Assembly: GCA_964429235.1 (NCBI GenBank)
Contig: CAYSAQ010000001.1
Location: 248,001-312,000 of the forward strand
DNA: 64,000 nt
Direction: 5' to 3'
DNA from: CAYSAQ01 sp964429235
Lineage (GTDB): Bacteria; Margulisbacteria; Riflemargulisbacteria; GWF2-35-9; DYQY01
Under the pieces are notes generated by a model. That model was not told the DNA's origin. It searched no databases and saw only the letters and a list, made by a program, of their open reading frames with translations. The translations under genes and the position numbers were made by a program. Numbering within the stretch: the first letter of the stretch is position 1; the number at the start of each line of letters is the position of its first letter. Positions 26,723 through 33,065 of the stretch are shown in pieces.

Positions 26723-27871
26723 TTAATTATCTGCGTTTCTAAACTCTTGCATTCTAATCTCACCAGTTACTAGTTTGTTTAATAAAAATTTCTTTTGTTT
26801 TTGTGTTTTTTTTAATTTTTGTTCGTATAGGTCTATTTCTTCATCTGCATCTGTGAGAACTTGAGCGATGGCTTTTTGCTCCATTAAACAAGGTATCTTA
26901 ATTTTCATATCAGCTATCATTTCCATACGAACTGAATCTACAGAACCTTTAGCACTCATAGAAAAAACCCTTTTAGGAAATTTACTTTTAAAAATAAAGA
27001 AAAACCATTTACCACATACATCAACATCAAAACTATGAATATTATATACTCTTTGATGATAATCAAACTTACCATTTATGTAATGGAAAATTTTACCGAC
27101 ACCAACACCATCTCCAGAAGTTATTACTGCCTCTCCGTCAAAGGAATATGAATTAATTCTTTCAATTGTCTGAGACCTTACAAAAAATGGATATAAACCA
27201 TCATCAATTTTATTTTGAGTATCTTTAGCGCCAGTACAAATAGAAGAAAATTCTTTTATTCTTTTTTCTTCCCACTCTCCACTAAACCCCTTCAACCTAG
27301 TCTTACCAGTTAGCAACTGTTGCATTAGTCCTTTTTTTCGATCTTTCAATAAATCTATTTTTTTAGTTAATAAATCGATGCCTTCATCGAAGTTGGTGAG
27401 GACTTGGGCAATGGCTTTTTGTTCAGGTAATGGGGGCATACAAAATTTAAGTTTTTTAATATCTGAACTGTTAACAGCTGTAAATGTTGAACCTTGTTCA
27501 TATTTCTTCCATCTTAATTCATATCGCAATAAATACTGATATATATAACTCTGGTTACTTTTTGTTGCTCTAATTGCACAAACCCCTCTACCAATACATG
27601 CATTATGTATCGATAATGCGATATCCCCAACTGGTGCTCGAACACTCATTAATATATCATTGGGATTACATGTTTTAGTAATTTCTGTAGTCCATTGTCG
27701 AGGTGCAGACAATCGATTATTCATATCAGTGTTTCCTTGAATTAATGGCGTTCCGTTACCCTCTGTATTATATGACGATGATAATGGTGATTGCCCCATA
27801 ATTATTAAGCATACATCATTTAATAATACGTCTTTCCAACCTTTAGGGATTTGGTTGTTAGGTTTTGTCAT
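26723..27871 (-). CDS. hsdS: Type I restriction specificity subunit S with two TRDs
   Basis: DNA-recognition subunit that directs the M and R subunits to a bipartite site. Two target-recognition domains (about 1-165 and 200-350) are separated by conserved helical repeats: PPLPEQKAIAQVL with KKGLMQQLLTG centrally, and MEQKAIAQVLTDADE with KKFLLNKLVTG at the end. Length is 382 residues. The two EQKAIAQVL segments are near-identical at DNA level (about 26853-26884 and 27396-27427), a possible site for TRD shuffling. It overlaps the upstream membrane-protein gene by 14 nt. hsdM lies about 2.6 kb upstream rather than adjacent. Confidence 0.93.
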   Translation of the reverse strand: MTKPNNQIPKGWKDVLLNDVCLIIMGQSPLSSSYNTEGNGTPLIQGNTDMNNRLSAPRQWTTEITKTCNPNDILMSVRAPVGDIALSIHNACIGRGVCAIRATKSNQSYIYQYLLRYELRWKKYEQGSTFTAVNSSDIKKLKFCMPPLPEQKAIAQVLTNFDEGIDLLTKKIDLLKDRKKGLMQQLLTGKTRLKGFSGEWEEKRIKEFSSICTGAKDTQNKIDDGLYPFFVRSQTIERINSYSFDGEAVITSGDGVGVGKIFHYINGKFDYHQRVYNIHSFDVDVCGKWFFFIFKSKFPKRVFSMSAKGSVDSVRMEMIADMKIKIPCLMEQKAIAQVLTDADEEIDLYEQKLKKTQKQKKFLLNKLVTGEIRMQEFRNADN

Positions 27872-28688
27872 TAGGTGGTGTCTCCTTAATGTTTCGATTA
27901 TTTTTTATTCTTTTATATTCTTGATAAATAGTTTGTTTTATTATTATTTCAAAATCAAATCCTTTTACATTATATGAATCAATAGCTTCTATCGTTAAAT
28001 CAAAAATTTCTCCTGAACTTATAAATAAATTGCGAACAGTACGAGTCATAAAATATGATAATTCTTTATATTCATCTTTTTGAACTGCAGATATTTCTTT
28101 GTTATGCCTAGTTTCTTTTACGCTTTCATTTATTCCCAGTGCATATTCCTTAATAATTATAAAAGCTTGTACGAATTCCCCCCACTTAATAAATAAATTT
28201 TTTTGTTTAGAATACTTTGATTTACAATAATCATTTAATAAAACAATATGCTCTGGCATTAGTTCTTTAATTTCTAAAATCGCTAAGCCCAAAGGTCTAT
28301 CCTGGTTTATTCTTTCATCATCAACTTGTTTTAATCGATATATAATTGATAGATTATAATATGCAATACTGTAAGCTTCTTGTAGTTTATTAAATTTCAT
28401 CTTTTTCTTTTGTTGTTCCTTAAACCATGTTTCAAGAAGGAAAACAATAAGACCTACTATTAGTCCTGTTAGTATACCTGGAGCATAATCTTTCCAGAAA
28501 GATACTTTGGAGTCAATAATAATAGGATATGCATGATTTCCTTGTTGCAATGTGATTGTTTCTTTTTTTGTATATGCAACTAGTTCATTAAGTGTTGAGG
28601 AATGAACAGTTAATGCTACGTTAACTGTAGGGTTATTTAAAGAAACATATATTTGATTATTAATAGTGGCAATATTAGTTGTTGGCAT
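27858..28688 (-). CDS. One-pass membrane protein of unknown family, partner of the TIR gene
   Basis: Unrecognised 276-residue protein. Residues 1-65 look like a small strand-rich domain, a single membrane helix spans about 66-88 (APGILTGLIVGLIVFLLETW), a basic KEQQKKKMKF stop-transfer stretch follows, and the remaining 180 residues are predicted mostly helical and charged. The basic stretch places the long C-terminal part in the cytoplasm. I chose the ATG at 28688 because it overlaps the TIR gene's stop (TAATG); an earlier ATG at 28721 would overlap much more. Position between TIR and hsdS suggests a defence role, for example membrane effector or anchor; this is inference from context. Confidence 0.7.
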   Translation of the reverse strand: MPTTNIATINNQIYVSLNNPTVNVALTVHSSTLNELVAYTKKETITLQQGNHAYPIIIDSKVSFWKDYAPGILTGLIVGLIVFLLETWFKEQQKKKMKFNKLQEAYSIAYYNLSIIYRLKQVDDERINQDRPLGLAILEIKELMPEHIVLLNDYCKSKYSKQKNLFIKWGEFVQAFIIIKEYALGINESVKETRHNKEISAVQKDEYKELSYFMTRTVRNLFISSGEIFDLTIEAIDSYNVKGFDFEIIIKQTIYQEYKRIKNNRNIKETPPNDKT

Positions 28689-29464
28689 TAGGTTGATTCC
28701 TTTAAAGGGATTAGCCCCCATTGACCTCGTTGTTTTTCATGCATTACTCCTATGAATTTAATATCAATATCTTTTTTCTTGGTTATTTCTGCTACAAAAG
28801 GGAATCCAGGAACTGTAGCAGCGCCTATAGACATTGTTTGTCCATTAAATATTTTGCCATTGTTCAATTTTATTCCTTCATTAAAACCACCCATAAACAT
28901 AACCTGACTAATACATTTAAACTTTAATTCACCTTTAGTATTATTTACTAATAATAAATAGTTAGAAATCGGCTCCATATAATGAATCGCCTTACATTCT
29001 ATAATTAATTTATTATCTAGTTTTTTCACTTCAGCTATTAAGTTATGAAATTCAGCTGGTTGCCGATATGTGTTTTCTCCAGAAATAACATCAATAAGTT
29101 GTCTAAGAGTGACTTCTAGTCCATCTTGAAATAAATTTATCCATAATGTCTGTAATAATACTGGTGGCATTAAGCAATCATCTAATTTTACAGGAATAAA
29201 TTTAGTTTCTCCTTTTGTAGCTTTTAATATTGCATTTTGCCATTCAAGTTCAACAAGTTTACTTTGCAGACTATTTTTTGATACAAAAAATATAAAGAAT
29301 TTACATTTATCAAGTCCTTCATTCATTTTATCGATGACGCCATCACCTGGTTGAATTGACCATGAGTCATAGAAAACTTTATCTTGTCCAAACGTATCTT
29401 TTAAACGAACAGCTAATTGTTCGATAATAGGTTTATCTTTGTGGTTATGTGAAAGAAAGATCAC
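28688..29464 (-). CDS. TIR-domain protein with C-terminal beta-rich domain
   Basis: The N-terminal 130 residues form a TIR domain: MIFLSHNHKDK, KVFYDSWSIQPGD, FFIFFVSKNSL and LVELEWQNAI, where Glu74 (or Glu72) is the likely NADase glutamate. Bacterial TIR proteins often cleave NAD+ or make cyclic ADP-ribose signals on phage infection. Residues about 150-258 are strand-rich and unassigned; they may sense or bind a ligand. The GTG at 29464 is the best start: it overlaps the AbiF-type stop (GTGA), and GGGAGG sits 10 nt upstream; a TTG at 29482 lies before that site. It is coupled to the membrane-protein gene by TAATG. Confidence 0.85.
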   Translation of the reverse strand: MIFLSHNHKDKPIIEQLAVRLKDTFGQDKVFYDSWSIQPGDGVIDKMNEGLDKCKFFIFFVSKNSLQSKLVELEWQNAILKATKGETKFIPVKLDDCLMPPVLLQTLWINLFQDGLEVTLRQLIDVISGENTYRQPAEFHNLIAEVKKLDNKLIIECKAIHYMEPISNYLLLVNNTKGELKFKCISQVMFMGGFNEGIKLNNGKIFNGQTMSIGAATVPGFPFVAEITKKKDIDIKFIGVMHEKQRGQWGLIPLKEST

Positions 29465-30369
29465 TTCAAAAAATCCTCCCAATTAGTAGGGAATCCATAT
29501 GCGCCCAGTTCAATGCTTGGGAATTCATTAGCCAATTCATTTAATCTATATTTCCATTTGCTTTGTGAAGCAATTTCTTGCATAAAATAATTACAAATCA
29601 TAATAATACTAAAAACTTTTTGATTTGAAACAGTAGTTGGATTATGCCATTTTGGAAATTTGTTTTTTGCAGGAATTAAAGGCTTATAACCAAGCACCCT
29701 ATTAAAAAGTATTGAATGGTGAGCACAAATGTTTCTCATCGAATGTAATGATCTAATCCAAGATAAAAGCAATTTATCAGCTATTTTATAATGCGAAGCT
29801 ATTTTTTTTATTAGCTCATCGGGCAATCCTTTAAACAAGGTATGTGTTGTTCCAAATGAAACTATTTCTATAAGTATCCATATTGGTAAGTCATTATGTT
29901 TCCGCCCATATTTATTAAAGAAATTTACAACAAAGTTTTCTTTAGATTTACTTGATTTCCCTCTTTTTCTAAATGTTTCTTTTCGAATCCCTTTGATTAG
30001 GTTCTTATACTCTTTACTTGTTAGGTTAGGAAAGTTGCTTTTCTTTAAATAGCCAAATGTTCCACATTTCTCAGCAAAAAGGTATACTACTTGTGTCCTG
30101 AAAGAAATCTCAATCCTTTCAATAGCCTCTAGTAATATAATCCTGAGTCTACGATCAAATTTGTATAAGTCCCAGATTTTTTCTAAAGTTATATCTGATA
30201 GGAAGTTTTCAGAATTTTTTTGTCTAAAAGGATAGAGATACCCAGTAAATCTATAATAATTAACTGACTGTAAAACTTTAACCAGCTTTCCCTTATCAGC
30301 TATCAATCCTCTGGAAATTAATTTATTAGCTTGATCCTCAAAAGATATCCATTGCTTGTTATATTGCAT
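29461..30369 (-). CDS. AbiF/Abi_2-family HEPN protein (abortive-infection type)
   Basis: A 302-residue Abi_2-family protein: LISRGL and LQSVNYYRFTGYLYPF near the start, FDRRLRIILLEAIERIEISFR in the middle, and a HEPN-type R-x4-H motif RNICAHH (Arg212, His217). HEPN toxins are metal-independent RNases, so RNA cleavage on infection is the likely activity. The ATG at 30369 is chosen because AGGGG is 6 nt upstream; the ATG two codons earlier is too close. A hairpin RNA with its own terminator lies directly before the gene. Work known to me on AbiF-type proteins describes pairing with a structured antitoxin RNA, which this layout matches. Confidence 0.87.
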   Translation of the reverse strand: MQYNKQWISFEDQANKLISRGLIADKGKLVKVLQSVNYYRFTGYLYPFRQKNSENFLSDITLEKIWDLYKFDRRLRIILLEAIERIEISFRTQVVYLFAEKCGTFGYLKKSNFPNLTSKEYKNLIKGIRKETFRKRGKSSKSKENFVVNFFNKYGRKHNDLPIWILIEIVSFGTTHTLFKGLPDELIKKIASHYKIADKLLLSWIRSLHSMRNICAHHSILFNRVLGYKPLIPAKNKFPKWHNPTTVSNQKVFSIIMICNYFMQEIASQSKWKYRLNELANEFPSIELGAYGFPTNWEDFLK

Positions 30370-30386
30370 AGACATCCCCTGAAAAT

Positions 30387-30431
30387 AAAAAAACCCGTCG
30401 AATTACGCTTACATGTAGAGGCGCGACGGGT
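30387..30431 (-). terminator. Intrinsic terminator between hsdM and the AbiF-type gene
   Basis: Stem ACCCGTCG (30424-30431) with CGACGGGT (30393-30400), then six to seven U on the minus strand (30387-30393). The loop is unusually large (23 nt). It would stop most transcription arriving from hsdM or from the small promoter upstream, so the AbiF-TIR genes may be expressed only by read-through or by relief of termination. Confidence 0.65.
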
Positions 30432-30436
30432 ATACT
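30387..30436 (-). ncRNA. Candidate small structured RNA before the AbiF-type gene
   Basis: Reading on the minus strand, a TATAAT box is followed by a predicted start near 30436 and a hairpin with an 8-bp stem ACCCGTCG/CGACGGGT, then a U-tract. The 23-nt loop holds a smaller CGC/GCG closing stem and the self-complementary ACATGT. The RNA would be about 50 nt. It is GC-rich compared with its surroundings and sits exactly where an RNA antitoxin or attenuator for the HEPN gene is expected. No family match can be tested here. Confidence 0.55.
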
Positions 30437-30442
30437 ATTTTC

Positions 30443-30448
30443 ATTATA
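30443..30448 (-). promoter_or_regulatory. -10 box for the small RNA before the AbiF-type gene
   Basis: A perfect TATAAT on the minus strand in the gap between hsdM and the AbiF-type gene. No convincing -35 is found at 16-18 bp. It lies 12 nt before the hairpin, a sensible distance for a small RNA that begins close to its stem. Confidence 0.45.
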
Positions 30449-30504
30449 CCCATAAAATGAGTAAATTAAACATATTATTATTAATATTATGATCATAATA
30501 TAAA

Positions 30505-32004
30505 CTATCCCAATATCTCTTCTAAATGCTTCTTCATCTTTTTTTCAGCAACTACAAGCTGTTTATCAATTTCAACAAGCTCTTTTTGAACTTTTGTAAT
30601 ATCTATCTCTTCTTCTTCCTCAAAAGTATCCACAAAACGAGTTATATTTAAATTATAGTCGTTTTCTTCTATTTCTTTGTAATTAACAACCCTAGCGAAT
30701 TTCTCTACATCTTCTCGTTTTTCATAAGTATCAAGAATCTTCTTAATATTTTTTGGTTCAAGCTTATTCTGAGCTTTTTCTGATTTAAACTCTTTTGATG
30801 CTTCAATAAAGAATATATCTTTCTTGTTTTCATTAGCACCACCAACTTCTCGAGACTTATCTATAATCAATATAGCAACAGGTATACCTGTAGTTTGAAA
30901 AAGACCTGCTGGCAAACCAATAACAGTATCAATAATATTTTCTTCTAAAAGCTGTTTTCTTATCTTTCCTTCTGCGCCACCTCTAAACAAAACACCATGA
31001 GGAACAATCACAACAACTTTTCCTTCTTTTGCTTTTGCTGTCTCTATCATATGACTGATAAAGGCATAATCACCTTTATCTTTTGGCGCTATGCCTCTGT
31101 GAAATCTATTATATGGATCATTTTCAGCATTTTCAGCACCCCATTTTTTTAAACTAAATGGTGGATTTGCCACTACTAAGTCAAACTTCATTAATCTATC
31201 GTCTTCTATTAGTAATGGGTGGTTTAATGTGTCACCCCACTCTAACCTTGCCGAATCCTTACCGTGCAGAAACATATTCATTCTTGCTAAATTATAAGTA
31301 GTTCCTATCTTTTCTTGACCATATAGTGCATAGTTATTTGAACCAACTTCATCACCTGCTAATAGTAAGAGACCACCCGACCCCATAGCTGGATCACAAA
31401 TACGAGAACCCTCTTTAGGTTTTGCTAATTTTGCAACAAGTTCAGCAACTTCGTGTACTGTAAAAAACTCACCCGCCTTTTTCCCTGCATCAGCACCGAA
31501 CCGCTCAATCATAAACATATATGCACGACCTATAATATCTTCTTCTGCCTCACTAAGGTCTATTTTGGCAAAATCACCAATCAAATCACGCAACATTTTA
31601 TTTCTCTGAGTAGTTTTACCTAGGACTGACTCAGAATTAAAATTAACTGAATCAAACAATCCTTTTAATCGCTCATTCTTATCTTCTATCTTATGCAAAG
31701 CTTTATTAATGATTTCGCCAATATTATCGGCTGACTGTTGCCTGTATATATCATAAAAACTTGCTCCTTTTGGCAATACAAACCTAAAATTCTTTAACTT
31801 CATCGAGATTCTTTCTTCATCACTACCATATCTAGCTTCAAGCTTTTCTACTTCAACTTTATGAAGGTCACTCATGTATTTATAGAACAAAAAAGTCAAC
31901 GCATAATCTTTAAAAACTCCACCATCCACAGTTCCCCTAGATGAATTTGCAGCATCCCATAAAGTACCGTTCAATACATCTTGTGTATATTTTTTAGTAT
32001 TCAT
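30505..32004 (-). CDS. hsdM: Type I restriction DNA methyltransferase subunit M
   Basis: N6-adenine methyltransferase subunit that works with HsdS. The N-terminal helical domain opens MNTKKYTQDVLNGTLWDAAN; the SAM motif is DPAMGSGGLLL and the catalytic motif is NPPF in LVVANPPFSLKKWG, with GQEKIGTTYNLARMNMFLHG between. Length is 499 residues. The start ATG overlaps the stop of the short S-like gene (TAATG). hsdS and hsdR are separated from it by the Abi, TIR and membrane-protein genes. Confidence 0.95.
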   Translation of the reverse strand: MNTKKYTQDVLNGTLWDAANSSRGTVDGGVFKDYALTFLFYKYMSDLHKVEVEKLEARYGSDEERISMKLKNFRFVLPKGASFYDIYRQQSADNIGEIINKALHKIEDKNERLKGLFDSVNFNSESVLGKTTQRNKMLRDLIGDFAKIDLSEAEEDIIGRAYMFMIERFGADAGKKAGEFFTVHEVAELVAKLAKPKEGSRICDPAMGSGGLLLLAGDEVGSNNYALYGQEKIGTTYNLARMNMFLHGKDSARLEWGDTLNHPLLIEDDRLMKFDLVVANPPFSLKKWGAENAENDPYNRFHRGIAPKDKGDYAFISHMIETAKAKEGKVVVIVPHGVLFRGGAEGKIRKQLLEENIIDTVIGLPAGLFQTTGIPVAILIIDKSREVGGANENKKDIFFIEASKEFKSEKAQNKLEPKNIKKILDTYEKREDVEKFARVVNYKEIEENDYNLNITRFVDTFEEEEEIDITKVQKELVEIDKQLVVAEKKMKKHLEEILG

Positions 32005-32582
32005 TACTTAGCTCCTTTTCTAATAGTTATATCAATATATTTATTAATAATTTGCTGTTCCGTAGCCATCTTCTTTTTAGTCAAAATAAAATAATCCTTA
32101 AAGTCATTAAACTTTTCAACAACATCATATTGCTCTTTAAGGGTAAGTGATGGAATCGTAACATTGGAAATATTAGACTTATTTATAAACGGAATAGTTG
32201 TTGTTTCTAGCAAATTCAAAATCTGTTTTTGACCGTCTTTTGAATTAAGATATAAACTTACATACTCAGGGTCAAACTGCTGAGAACTAACTCTAATAAC
32301 AAAAACACCAGAAGTGCATAAATATTGAGCTGAATCCTTATTACAAAATATTGAAGAAGTAAATCTTCCCCTATTTGTAATTAGAACATCTTTTCTTTTT
32401 AGCATACTTTTCCCACCAGTAGATAATGAGACTTTAATCAAGCCATTGTAATCAATACTTGTATCAGTTTTAATATCCCTAGGCTGTATTACAAATGTAT
32501 TACTATCAACAGAATTCTCGAGTTTCTCCCTAAATGAATGTCCTAAAAAAATATCAGCTATATCACATAATTTATTTATCAT
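32004..32582 (-). CDS. Short S-like protein with a single target-recognition domain
   Basis: A 192-residue protein resembling one half of HsdS. It has one TRD, LKRKDVLITNRGR in the middle, and the helical C-terminal dimerisation-like segment LKEQYDVVEKFNDFKDYFI. Normal HsdS has two TRDs; a half-size S can dimerise and then read a palindromic bipartite site. It is the first gene of the island, has the strongest promoter in the window, starts leaderless 6 nt after TATAAT, and is coupled to hsdM. It could be a second specificity subunit for HsdM or a regulator; it is not a visible truncation, having intact ends. Confidence 0.75.
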   Translation of the reverse strand: MINKLCDIADIFLGHSFREKLENSVDSNTFVIQPRDIKTDTSIDYNGLIKVSLSTGGKSMLKRKDVLITNRGRFTSSIFCNKDSAQYLCTSGVFVIRVSSQQFDPEYVSLYLNSKDGQKQILNLLETTTIPFINKSNISNVTIPSLTLKEQYDVVEKFNDFKDYFILTKKKMATEQQIINKYIDITIRKGAK

Positions 32583-32588
32583 GGCTAA

Positions 32589-32616
32589 ATTATAACAGAA
32601 CAGTAGATAGTGTCAA
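32589..32616 (-). promoter_or_regulatory. Perfect consensus promoter of the defence island
   Basis: On the minus strand TTGACA (32611-32616), a 16-bp spacer and TATAAT (32589-32594), both exact. The ATG of the short S-like gene follows 6 nt after the -10, predicting a leaderless transcript. The promoter is stronger on paper than any other here, and a perfect palindrome abuts its -35. Confidence 0.75.
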
Positions 32617-32638
32617 GTACAGTATTGAGATACTGTAC
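32617..32638. promoter_or_regulatory. 22-bp perfect palindrome, probable operator
   Basis: Arms GTACAGTAT (32617-32625) and ATACTGTAC (32630-32638) are exact inverted repeats around TGAG. The palindrome touches the -35 hexamer of the defence promoter, a position suited to repression or activation. It is not a LexA box of the E. coli type (the ACAG and CTGT halves are in reversed order). No regulator gene is nearby in the window. Confidence 0.65.
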
Positions 32639-32809
32639 CAAGTTATGGTAGCGGTAACAGAAATTAATAATATGCATGAGAAAATTAACCATCAATCTAA
32701 TAATCTATTACTATAACTTATATCATACGCTAAACCCCTTATAAAATGTAGGATTACTGCCCTATATTAAAATATTAGGATTGATTTTTTACTTTTGCAT
32801 TCTAAATAC

Positions 32810-32999
32810 GTCTTCCCAATTGTTTAGCCGAATTAGAAAGAATAAATTAACATCTATGCGGGCACTCTCCGCTACGCCTCAGGCGTACGAGAAAAGCCAT
32901 TGCCCTATGATTTTCCAAGCATGATTTAATTGTAGTCTTTCTTTAAGGGAGTTTTGGGAAGACTAGGCGGGATTGTTAAGGGCGGCTATAAGCCCTTAA
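32810..32999. ncRNA. Candidate structured RNA in a gene-free stretch
   Basis: The stretch 32639-33065 has no gene. It contains a nested inverted repeat closing with GTCTTCCCAA (32810-32819) and TTGGGAAGAC (32954-32963), then AGAAAGA/TCTTTCT, AATTAA/TTAATT, ATGC/GCAT, GGGCA/TGCCC and an apical TACGCC/GGCGTA stem. A separate 8-bp hairpin (TTAAGGGC/GCCCTTAA, 32976-32999) follows. The rod-like shape recalls 6S RNA, but no conserved 6S sequence is recognised. It could also be a leader of the DUF1015 gene or a small inverted-repeat element. The coding strand is undecided. Confidence 0.45.
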
Positions 33000-33065
33000 T
33001 TCATTTATTGGCAAGACTTATCATCCATGAGAAAATTATTCCATCTTTTTCAGAGGAGTACATTA

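Noticed and set aside
32617..32638. LexA/SOS box suspected because dinD is in the operon
   Set aside because: The half-sites ACAG and CTGT are in reversed order relative to the E. coli LexA box, and the Gram-positive consensus does not fit. Kept only as an unspecified operator.
32534..32716. Small plus-strand open frame over the defence promoter
   Set aside because: No Shine-Dalgarno, no recognisable motif, and it overlaps the promoter, palindrome and the start of the short S-like gene.
32810..32963. tmRNA, RNase P RNA or SRP RNA in the gene-free stretch
   Set aside because: None of the conserved sequences of these RNAs was found on either strand; only the rod-like pairing remains.
32675..33038. 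13-bp direct repeat CATGAGAAAATTA at 32675-32687 and 33026-33038, possible attachment or target-site duplication
   Set aside because: The repeat is AT-rich, does not bracket the defence island, and no integrase or transposase is present. Chance is a sufficient explanation.
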